A stretch of DNA of 32,688 nt from positions 1 through 32,688 of the forward strand of contig CAJWIK010000005.1 in assembly GCA_913042105.1 (NCBI GenBank), in the 5' to 3' direction. Every line of letters starts with the position of its first letter. Within the stretch, counting starts at the first letter, position 1. The stretch comes from an uncultured Gammaproteobacteria bacterium. GTDB lineage: Bacteria; Pseudomonadota; Gammaproteobacteria; Magnimaribacterales; Magnimaribacteraceae. The position numbers and the translations under genes were made by a program. Below, piece after piece: positions 24,126-31,592 of the stretch. The notes under the pieces were generated by a model. It searched no databases. It saw nothing but the letters and a program-made list of their open reading frames with translations, and was not told the DNA's origin.

Positions 24126-26216
24126 ATGTATAAGAACCTTATCCCTTTTCTAATTTTTTTTGTTTTAAGTTGTACAAACCAGGATGACAATATGAACCCA
24201 TTTCTATCAGAATACGTAACCCCTTTTCAAATACCACCTTTTGAAAAAATCGAATTTAAGCACTATGAACCTGCCTTCTCAATTGGAATGAAGGAACAAC
24301 AAGATGAGATAAATGACATAGCCTCCAATGCATCTGAACCAACCTTCGCAAACACAATAGAAGCACTCGAAAGGTCTGGAAATACATTAGATAAAGTCTC
24401 TAATGTATTTTTTAATCTGGTGGGCTCAAATACTAACGATGATATGGATGCTTTAGCAGTGAAGATTAGCCCTCAATTATCTGGCCATAATGATAAAATT
24501 CTTCTCAATAAATCTCTCTTTTCAAGAATAGAAATACTTGTAAATAAAAAATCATCTCTAGATCTATCTACCGAACAGTCAAGATTATTAGATGAAACTT
24601 ACAAAAGGTTTCAAAGATCTGGAGCAAATTTAGATGAGGTTTCTATGGAGAGATTAACAGCTATTAATAGCTCCTTGTCATCTCTATCGGTTCAATTTGA
24701 TCAAAATGTATTAAAGGAAACTAATGGCTACAGCATGGTTATTGATAATGCTGAAGATCTAGACGGCTTACCGGATGAAGAGATCAGACAAGCGGCTTTG
24801 TTAGCAGAATCAGAAGGAGAAAAAGGTAAATGGGTTTTTAAACCGACTCGAGTAAGCATGTACCCTTTTTTGACTTACGCTACTCAAAGAGACCTTAGAG
24901 AAGAGCTTTATAACTCCTATATTCAAAGAGGTGACAATGATAATGAATTTGATAATAAAGCCATCATAGCCAAGATGATAGGATTAAGAAAAGAAAAAGC
25001 TGCCCTAATGGGTTTTGATAGCCATTCCGAATATGTGCTTGATAATACAATGGCTAAAACTCCAGAAAATGTGAATGAATTACTTAATACTATCTGGGAA
25101 CCTGGCATTGAAAAAGCTAAAGGCGAAGTCAAAGCTTTACAAAATTTAATCTCAAGTGAAGGTGGAAATTTTAAACTTGCTGCATGGGATTGGTGGCATT
25201 ACTCCGAGAAATTAAGACAAGAGAAATTTGATTTCAAAGAAGAAGAAGTTAAACCTTATTTTAGTGAAGATAAGGTCTTACAAGGTGCCTTTGAAGTAGC
25301 TAATAAATTATTCGATATCACATTTGAAGAAAGTGCTGATCTTCCAAAATATAGAGATAATATCAAAACTTTTATTGTCAAAGATAAAAGTGAAAAGACA
25401 ATAGGAATTTTTTATACAGACTATACCTTAAGACCTAATAAGGGCGGTGGCGCCTGGATGAGTACCTTTCGTGATCAAAGTAAATTTGATGGAGAGATCA
25501 TTCCGTTAGTTGTTAATGTCTGCAACTTTCCTCCAGAAAATGCTGATGGAGTATCACTACTATCTTTTGAACAAGTTGAAACTCTATTTCATGAATTTGG
25601 GCATGGACTGCATGGGCTTTTATCTGAAGCACAGTATCCTAGTCTATCTGGGACATCTGTCACCAGAGATTATGTTGAGTTTCCTTCTCAGATGATGGAA
25701 AACTGGGCTAGAGAACCAGAAGTTATCAAAACTTTTGCTCAACATTATCAAACTGGAGAAACCATACCCGATGCACTATTAGAAAAAATATCAGCAGCTG
25801 GTACCTTTAATGAAGGATTTGCAACTACTGAATACGTGGCTGCGGCGCACTTAGATATGGCGTATCACACCAATCTAGATGAAATTAAAGATATTGATAA
25901 ATTTGAAGACAATGCTCTTAGTGACCTAGGTTTAATACCTGAGATCGAGACTAGATATCGAAGCACTTACTTCGGTCATATATTCGCAGGAGGCTATTCT
26001 TCAGGATATTACAGTTATTTATGGACGGAAGTATTAGAAGCTGACGCATTTGAGGCTTTTAAAGAAAAAGGTCTTTTTGACAAAGAAACAGCAGATAAAC
26101 TAAAAAAATATGTTTATTCGTCAGGCAATACAGATGATCTGATGACTCAATATGTCAGATTTAGAGGTAAAGAACCTGTAATAGAGCCACTGCTTAAAAA
26201 GAGAGGATTAAACTAA
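24126..26216 (+). CDS. M3 family metallopeptidase (Dcp/oligopeptidase-like) lipoprotein
   Basis: This 696-residue thimet-oligopeptidase-type zinc peptidase would cleave short peptides. The motif HEFGHGLHGLL begins at about 489, giving zinc-binding HExxH, and a downstream Glu in DYVEFPSQMMENW supplies the third ligand. The preceding GGAWMSTF and the C-terminal HIFAGGYSSGYYSYLW are also characteristic of Dcp-type peptidases. A lipoprotein signal (PFLIFFVLSC, Cys16) predicts an envelope-anchored enzyme facing the periplasm, as in many marine and environmental gammaproteobacteria. It heads a plus-strand run of catabolic genes; the next gene begins one base after its stop. Confidence 0.95.
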   Translation: MYKNLIPFLIFFVLSCTNQDDNMNPFLSEYVTPFQIPPFEKIEFKHYEPAFSIGMKEQQDEINDIASNASEPTFANTIEALERSGNTLDKVSNVFFNLVGSNTNDDMDALAVKISPQLSGHNDKILLNKSLFSRIEILVNKKSSLDLSTEQSRLLDETYKRFQRSGANLDEVSMERLTAINSSLSSLSVQFDQNVLKETNGYSMVIDNAEDLDGLPDEEIRQAALLAESEGEKGKWVFKPTRVSMYPFLTYATQRDLREELYNSYIQRGDNDNEFDNKAIIAKMIGLRKEKAALMGFDSHSEYVLDNTMAKTPENVNELLNTIWEPGIEKAKGEVKALQNLISSEGGNFKLAAWDWWHYSEKLRQEKFDFKEEEVKPYFSEDKVLQGAFEVANKLFDITFEESADLPKYRDNIKTFIVKDKSEKTIGIFYTDYTLRPNKGGGAWMSTFRDQSKFDGEIIPLVVNVCNFPPENADGVSLLSFEQVETLFHEFGHGLHGLLSEAQYPSLSGTSVTRDYVEFPSQMMENWAREPEVIKTFAQHYQTGETIPDALLEKISAAGTFNEGFATTEYVAAAHLDMAYHTNLDEIKDIDKFEDNALSDLGLIPEIETRYRSTYFGHIFAGGYSSGYYSYLWTEVLEADAFEAFKEKGLFDKETADKLKKYVYSSGNTDDLMTQYVRFRGKEPVIEPLLKKRGLN

Positions 26217-26217
26217 C

Positions 26218-27099
26218 TTGAAACCTCCAATCCATCAGCCCTATATTGGAGGTAAAGGTGGAGTAGATATTGGTTTAAAGCCTATTGAAGAAAAAGCCTG
26301 GCTTGAAGTAGATGATAAATTTAACGAAGAAATACTTCTTAAAAAGAATTTATATAAACACAGAAAGGCAGAAGTTTTTATTTCTTCTCATGTATCAAGA
26401 AATATTCAACAAGACACTCTAAATAAAATTCTAGGGTATATGGATAAGTTTTATCCAAGTTCTTACAATATTCAGTCAGATTATGTTGAGGTTTTTCAAA
26501 GCGGTGATGTGTATAAATATGATGATTTTGAAAATCCTCTAGAACTTGCTTCATTGATTGTTCAAGAAGATTTAGTCCTTATGCATCCTGAAGAGAATGT
26601 CTTTAAACTAGAGGCGGCATCATTGTGTGCCCCTACTAGATGGTCACTACAAGAAAAATTTCAACAATCTCTATCAGATATACATGCTGGAGTACCAGGT
26701 TATAAGCAAAAAATAGACTCAAGGGTAAATAAGATTTTCTTAAATCTGCCACCAAACAGAATTTTTGAAAGATTTAATTGGTCTATCTTCGATAGCCCTA
26801 AACTTTTCCAACCAATTAGTAGCAAGTCCCTAGTTGAGATAGAAAATATTGAACCTGAAAGTCTTTATTTAAGGGTAGAAAGACAAACGATCAGACTTCT
26901 AGACAACCATAAGACAGTTCTATTCACTGTTCGAGTTCACAGTGATCCCATAACTTCAATATTAAATCATAAACAGTCAATAATAGATCTATTGAAGGCA
27001 ATACAGAATCTAGGTGACGATATGAAAAACTATAAAGTTATCAAACCATTTGAATCTAATTTAAAGCAATGGCTAAAGTCAAAAATAGAACATGAATGA
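26218..27099 (+). CDS. DUF3445 / haem-dependent oxidative N-demethylase-like protein
   Basis: This 293-residue protein has the DUF3445 signature. LCAPTRWSLQEK (about 138-149), SDIHAGVPGY (about 153-162), and a C-terminal LRVERQTIRLL with FTVRVHSDPI (about 218-242) are characteristic. The family includes haem-dependent oxidative N-demethylases acting on dimethylamine-like substrates through a PAS-like haem domain. The start is TTG 26218, the only early in-frame start codon, with GAGAGG 11 bases upstream. It overlaps the alpha-glucosidase gene by 8 bases. No partner demethylase subunits are adjacent, so the substrate may differ from dimethylamine. Confidence 0.85.
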   Translation: MKPPIHQPYIGGKGGVDIGLKPIEEKAWLEVDDKFNEEILLKKNLYKHRKAEVFISSHVSRNIQQDTLNKILGYMDKFYPSSYNIQSDYVEVFQSGDVYKYDDFENPLELASLIVQEDLVLMHPEENVFKLEAASLCAPTRWSLQEKFQQSLSDIHAGVPGYKQKIDSRVNKIFLNLPPNRIFERFNWSIFDSPKLFQPISSKSLVEIENIEPESLYLRVERQTIRLLDNHKTVLFTVRVHSDPITSILNHKQSIIDLLKAIQNLGDDMKNYKVIKPFESNLKQWLKSKIEHE

Positions 27100-28729
27100 T
27101 TGGTGGAAAGAAGCTGTAATCTATCAAATTTATCCAAGATCGTTTCTAGATACTTCTGGAAATGGCATCGGTGACTTAGGCGGTATATCAAAAAAACTTC
27201 AGTACGTGGCAGATTTAGGTGTAGATGCTATATGGCTATCTCCTATTTTTTCATCACCTATGAAAGATATGGGTTATGACGTAAGTGACTATAAATCTAT
27301 AGATCCATTGTTTGGTACCATGGAAGACTTTGATTTTCTAATTTCCACTGCCCATGATAAGAATCTTAAAGTTATCATTGACCAGGTCTTATCTCATAGC
27401 TCAGACCAATTAGAGGCATTTCAAGAGAGCAAAAACAACAAAAGCTCCATTAAATCAGATTGGTTTGTTTGGGCTGACCCAAATGCAGACGGCTCACCTC
27501 CGAATAACTGGCTATCTGTCTTTGGAGGTTCAGCATGGGAATGGGAACCTAAACGCGGTCAGTATTATTTCCATAACTTTCTTCCCTCTCAACCAGACTT
27601 CAACTTCCATAACGAAGAAGTTCAAGATTTCTTATTGGATGTAGTGAAATTTTGGCTAGAGAAAGGGGTTGATGGGTTCAGGCTAGATACAGTTAATTAT
27701 TATTTCCATGATAAGCAATTAAGAAATAACCCACAAAGTCCAATAGAGTTTAAGCAGCCCCCTGTAAACCCCTATTACATGCAAAATCAGATTTTTTCTA
27801 TTAACCAAGATGAAAACTTAATATTTTTAAATAAATTCAGAATGTTATTAGATAGTTTCTCAGAAAAAACTTCCGTAGGTGAAGTTGGCGATTCACATAG
27901 AGCTATTGAGATAATGAAAAATTACACCAGCGAGTCAAGATTGCATATGGCTTATAGCTTCGAGTTGTTGGGTAATAAATTTTCGTCATCTCATATAAAA
28001 AAGACAATAGAGGAATTTCATGATTCTGAAAATAATGGAAACTGGCCTTGTTGGAGTTTTTCTAACCATGATGTAACCAGACATTTGTCTAGATGGGACC
28101 AAAATGAAAGTGAAGAATTTGCTAAGCTTACAGGAGCATTGCTTCTCTCTCTTAGAGGCACGCCTTGCTTGTATCAAGGTGAAGAATTAGGTCAGGTTGA
28201 AACAGATTTAGAGTTTGAAGAACTTACGGATCCACCGGGAATTCGTTTTTGGCCATTAAATAAAGGTAGAGATGGATGCAGAACTCCAATGACATGGGAT
28301 CATCAATTAAATAATGCTGGTTTTACAGAAGGACAACCTTGGCTTCCTGTGAAGAACAAACAACAAGATAGATCTGTAACTGTTCAAGAGAATAATGATA
28401 AATCAGTCTTAAATCTTTATAAAAAATTGATAAGATTTAGAAAGGAAAATGAGCCTTTAGTTAAAGGAAATCAGGTCTTCATTCATGATGAAAAAAATAT
28501 TCTCGTATTTCTTAGAGAATATAAATTATCCCAAGCTTTGTGTTTTTTTAATCTTAATGACAAAAAACATATTATTAATACAACATCTGAAATCAAACCT
28601 CATGAAGACTTGTCGTTCAATGCAGAGTTGAACAAAAATCAGATTGAATTAAATAAATTTGGATTTATGATTATCATAACTTCAGATTTAAAAGAGCAGC
28701 AATTAAGAAATGATATTAAGCTTTACTAA
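27092..28729 (+). CDS. GH13 alpha-glucosidase / oligo-1,6-glucosidase
   Basis: This 545-residue glycoside hydrolase has a (beta/alpha)8 barrel. WWKEAVIYQIYPRSF opens the fold, GIGDLGGI and AIWLSPIFSSPMKDMGYDV follow, and the catalytic residues are Asp199 (GFRLDTVN, nucleophile), Glu264 (VGEVGD, acid/base) and Asp327 (FSNHDVTR, stabiliser). The C-terminal beta domain is about 440-540. No signal peptide is present, so it acts in the cytoplasm on short alpha-glucosides such as maltose, isomaltose or sucrose. Residues around the active site alone do not fix linkage specificity. No sugar transporter is adjacent. Confidence 0.95.
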   Translation: MNDWWKEAVIYQIYPRSFLDTSGNGIGDLGGISKKLQYVADLGVDAIWLSPIFSSPMKDMGYDVSDYKSIDPLFGTMEDFDFLISTAHDKNLKVIIDQVLSHSSDQLEAFQESKNNKSSIKSDWFVWADPNADGSPPNNWLSVFGGSAWEWEPKRGQYYFHNFLPSQPDFNFHNEEVQDFLLDVVKFWLEKGVDGFRLDTVNYYFHDKQLRNNPQSPIEFKQPPVNPYYMQNQIFSINQDENLIFLNKFRMLLDSFSEKTSVGEVGDSHRAIEIMKNYTSESRLHMAYSFELLGNKFSSSHIKKTIEEFHDSENNGNWPCWSFSNHDVTRHLSRWDQNESEEFAKLTGALLLSLRGTPCLYQGEELGQVETDLEFEELTDPPGIRFWPLNKGRDGCRTPMTWDHQLNNAGFTEGQPWLPVKNKQQDRSVTVQENNDKSVLNLYKKLIRFRKENEPLVKGNQVFIHDEKNILVFLREYKLSQALCFFNLNDKKHIINTTSEIKPHEDLSFNAELNKNQIELNKFGFMIIITSDLKEQQLRNDIKLY

Positions 28730-28783
28730 TATTACATAAGTTACTGATTAAATTGAATTTTAAATTATAAAATAAGGATAAAA

Positions 28784-29911
28784 ATGGAAATAAAGGGAAC
28801 TTGCGAAGATAATTTTTTAGAGGTGAAGGAGTTGTTTAAATCCTTACATGAATCAAATAGAGAAGTTGGATCTTCCTTTTCGGTATATAAAGATGGTCTG
28901 CCACTAATAGATATCTGGGGAGGATTTAAAAATCTAGATGAAACAGAGATATGGAATAGAAATACTCTTGCTACGGTCTGGTCTACAACCAAAGGTATAG
29001 CAGCAATTACAATAGCCTACGCATTTGAAAAAGGTCTTATAGATTATGAAGAGAAAGTTTCTAAGTATTGGCCTGAGTTTGGGTGTAATGGTAAGGAAGA
29101 TATTACGGTAGGCATGCTCCTCTCTCACCAAGCAGGAATATGTGGTTCAAAAACAAATAATGCAGAAGATTATTATTCTCAAAGCACTATGGCAAATGAA
29201 TTGGCCAATATGAAGCCTATATGGGAACCAGGAACAGCATCTGGATATCATTCTATGACATATGGCTGGTTAACATCTGAACTTATAATCAGAGTAACTG
29301 GAAAGACTTTAGGTGAATATTTTAGAGAAGAGATTGGAGATCCTAATGAGATAGATTTTCATATAGGTCTGCCGGAATCTGAAGAAGATAGAGTTGCTGA
29401 AATGATCCCCTTCCCTAAGGAAAATAACCAAGTAAGTACAGAACCTAATAAAGCACAAATGGCTTCAGGCAGTGGTCCTAATCTATTAAAGCATCAAAAT
29501 AGTAGAGAATGGAGAGCAGCAGAAATACCTTCTGCGAACGGTCAAGGCTGTGCTTCGGCAATTGCAAAACTCTATAGTCTTGTGGTTACAGACGATGTAA
29601 CTTTAAAGATACTGAATGATTCAACTATAGCAACCATGACCGCAGAAAGAATCACTAATAGAGACTTAGTGCTGGATGTAGTAACTAGATGGGGTTCTGG
29701 ATTTATTATGAATATGCATAAGGTGATATACGGGCCCGCAGAATCTGCATTTGGTCATTCCGGCTGGGGTGGATCTTGTGGTTTCGGAGATCCAGTAAAT
29801 AAGATAGGAATTTCTTATGTAATGAACAATATGAAAAATAATTTTGCAGCTGACGGAAGGTCCCTTGAGCTCATTAACAAGACTTATGAATGTATGAAAG
29901 GAGATAATTGA
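28784..29911 (+). CDS. Serine hydrolase, class C beta-lactamase-like (EstB type)
   Basis: This 375-residue protein is of the beta-lactamase/transpeptidase-like fold. Ser67-T-T-Lys70 (WSTTKG) is the SxxK nucleophile motif, Tyr155 in GYHSMTYG is the YxN-equivalent base region, and FGHSGWGGS near the end is the KTG-equivalent. Such cytoplasmic proteins are generally esterases acting on short acyl esters rather than lactamases; no signal peptide is visible. An AAGGA ribosome site precedes ATG 28784. It is separated from the glucosidase by 54 AT-rich bases that may carry a promoter (TATAAA near 28766), and lies one base upstream of an SDR gene. Confidence 0.92.
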   Translation: MEIKGTCEDNFLEVKELFKSLHESNREVGSSFSVYKDGLPLIDIWGGFKNLDETEIWNRNTLATVWSTTKGIAAITIAYAFEKGLIDYEEKVSKYWPEFGCNGKEDITVGMLLSHQAGICGSKTNNAEDYYSQSTMANELANMKPIWEPGTASGYHSMTYGWLTSELIIRVTGKTLGEYFREEIGDPNEIDFHIGLPESEEDRVAEMIPFPKENNQVSTEPNKAQMASGSGPNLLKHQNSREWRAAEIPSANGQGCASAIAKLYSLVVTDDVTLKILNDSTIATMTAERITNRDLVLDVVTRWGSGFIMNMHKVIYGPAESAFGHSGWGGSCGFGDPVNKIGISYVMNNMKNNFAADGRSLELINKTYECMKGDN

Positions 29912-29912
29912 A

Positions 29913-30710
29913 ATGGATAGATTAAAAGATAAAGTAGCCTTAATAACCGGTGGAACAAGTGGCATAGGGGCGGAAACAGCAAGATTATTTATTAAGGAAG
30001 GTGCAAGAGTAGTGATATCAGGAAGATCTGAAGAGAAAGGCGCAAATCTTGCATCAGAATTAGGAGAAAATGCCTCATATATCATGTCGGATATAACTAA
30101 AGAAGAAGACATAGAAAAGGCTATCAACTTTACAACAGACTCATTAGGTAAACTTGATATTCTCTTTAATAATGCTGGAGGTCCTGTAGGTGCCGGTCTA
30201 GAGAAAATCACCCAAAAGGATATAGATTATGGAGTTCATCTTCTACTGGCAAGTGTAATACTGGGTACTCGTTATGCAATAGAACCTATGAGGAAGAATG
30301 GAGGTGGATGCATCATAAACAACTCTAGTATTGCAGGTATAAGATACAGACAAGGTGATCCTCTGTATTCAGCTTTAAAAGCAGGCGTAACTCACTTTAC
30401 AAAAATGTCTGGCGTAGAGCTTGGCAAAGATAATATTAGAGTGAATGCAATCTCTCCAGGTGCTATAGCTACTCCAATCTTTTGGGGAGGATCCGGAGTT
30501 TCCAATACCTTAACTAAAGAAGAAAATGATAGAAAATTAGAAAAATTACAAAATAATTTAGCAAATGCAGTACCTCTTCAGAGATCGGGTTTAGCGTCAG
30601 ATATAGCAGAAGCAGCTCTTTATCTGGCAAGTGATGCCGGAAGTTTTGTAAGTTGCCAGGATATTGTTGTAGACGGTGGAAGAACGGCAATGTTTAACGA
30701 GAATGTATAA
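29913..30710 (+). CDS. SDR family oxidoreductase
   Basis: This 265-residue classical SDR has TGGTSGIG (about 12-19), NNAGG (about 86-90), Ser138/139, Tyr152 and Lys156 in YSALK, and a terminal VDGGRTA. ISGRSEEK after beta-2 suggests NADP use. An insertion of about 15 residues before the last helix (GGSGVSNTLTKEENDRKLEK) is typical of cyclic-alcohol and steroid-type SDRs. It forms a two-gene unit with the serine hydrolase, so a hydrolase/dehydrogenase pair acting on an ester and its alcohol is plausible (inference). Confidence 0.92.
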   Translation: MDRLKDKVALITGGTSGIGAETARLFIKEGARVVISGRSEEKGANLASELGENASYIMSDITKEEDIEKAINFTTDSLGKLDILFNNAGGPVGAGLEKITQKDIDYGVHLLLASVILGTRYAIEPMRKNGGGCIINNSSIAGIRYRQGDPLYSALKAGVTHFTKMSGVELGKDNIRVNAISPGAIATPIFWGGSGVSNTLTKEENDRKLEKLQNNLANAVPLQRSGLASDIAEAALYLASDAGSFVSCQDIVVDGGRTAMFNENV

Positions 30711-30722
30711 AACAGAAGAAAT

Positions 30723-30807
30723 GTGAGCTTAGATTTTTTAGATTCATATCCTGGGAAGGGATGGGTGAAATCTTGCTAAGCTCACTTTCAACCTACTTCC
30801 TTGTAGG
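30723..30807. ncRNA. Structured element, possible small RNA or terminator
   Basis: GTGAGCTTAG (30723-30732) pairs perfectly with CTAAGCTCAC (30776-30785). Inside, AGATT (30740-30744) pairs with AATCT (30769-30773) and ATCC (30748-30751) with GGAT (30759-30762), giving a long irregular hairpin. A second perfect hairpin, CCTAC-TTCCTT-GTAGG, follows at 30792-30807. It lies between convergent genes. Plus-strand termination is weakly supported because only CTTTC follows the stem. On the minus strand ATTTCTTCTGTTTT follows, so a terminator in that direction is possible. Confidence 0.4.
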
Positions 30808-30889
30808 ACAGTCGTCCGTGAAGTGCGTAATTTAAACTAAGTAAGAAATTCTGCAATAGCTATAGAAACTAAAAGTTACAACTATAAAA

Positions 30890-31486
30890 TTACCCTTTTT
30901 TAACTTTGTCTTTAGCAGTTATAACATTGGGTAATTGGTCTTCACCAAAAATAGCCTTTGCCGATCCTGCAAATAATGTAATAAATTGATTAATTGAAGC
31001 AAGCCACTCTTTTTTCATACTAGCATTGGTTAATTCTTTATTGATATCCTCAGTAGATTGAAGACTTATGAAGCCAGCAGATTCAAGCATTCGATTTCGC
31101 CTCATCATAAAGCAATAGTCACCAACTTCTTGGAGTATTGATTCATCAAAAGAGTACATAGTCACTCGTTTATCGTTTTCAGATTTATAAGCTTCAATAT
31201 AACCCAAACTCAACCCTTCTCTAATTGTAGCTTTGATAGAATCTATTTTTAATCTTTGTGCGCCAATTTTTTCTGTCTGAGTTAAATCCGTATAACTTAC
31301 CATTGCGTCACTACCAAATTTCCATAAGAAGGTTTGAAAAATAGAATAGCGAGTTGCATTTCCTAAAAACCAAATGTACCAATCTTTATCAGTATAATAA
31401 TGTTGACCTGTAGAAGCATAATGCGTGAACTCGCCTTTTGCTAGAGATCTCATTTCTGAGTCCGACCAATGCCTTGTATTTTTCAA
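30890..31486 (-). CDS. Putative winged-helix regulatory protein
   Basis: This 198-residue protein has no family I can name with certainty. Residues about 45-110 (RYSIFQTFLWKFGSDAMVSY, KIGAQRLKIDSIKATIREGL, then GYIEAYKSENDKRVTMYSF) look like a MarR-type winged helix: recognition helix, LGYI, and a charged beta-wing. The C-terminal part (110-198) is helical. A regulatory role is supported by its divergent position to an MFS transporter with a perfect inverted repeat, TTAACT-N5-AGTTAA, in between. It may also respond to DNA-bound partners only; the ligand is unknown. Confidence 0.7.
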   Translation of the reverse strand: MKNTRHWSDSEMRSLAKGEFTHYASTGQHYYTDKDWYIWFLGNATRYSIFQTFLWKFGSDAMVSYTDLTQTEKIGAQRLKIDSIKATIREGLSLGYIEAYKSENDKRVTMYSFDESILQEVGDYCFMMRRNRMLESAGFISLQSTEDINKELTNASMKKEWLASINQFITLFAGSAKAIFGEDQLPNVITAKDKVKKG

Positions 31487-31507
31487 TTTTACCTCTTGGT
31501 GTGTTAC

Positions 31508-31569
31508 TTAACTATAACAGTTAATTAGAATACATTTCAATTAATATTAATCTACTATTGCTATATTAT
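31508..31569. promoter_or_regulatory. Divergent promoter/operator region for wHTH and MFS genes
   Basis: TTAACT-ATAAC-AGTTAA (31508-31524) is a perfect 6-base-arm inverted repeat, and TTAATATTAA (31541-31550) is a palindrome. A -35-like TTAATA (31541-31546) and a -10-like TATTAT (31564-31569), 17 bases apart, could drive the MFS gene. The repeat is a candidate operator for the divergent winged-helix protein. Confidence 0.45.
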
Positions 31570-31592
31570 GATTCATTTAAAAGGGGATTTCA

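Noticed and set aside
29666-30211. Minus-strand 181-residue ORF
   Set aside because: It is a shadow across the serine hydrolase and SDR genes, both well supported.
1490-30710. Recent tandem duplication among the five SDR genes
   Set aside because: Their motifs, lengths and termini differ clearly, so they look like separate old family members.
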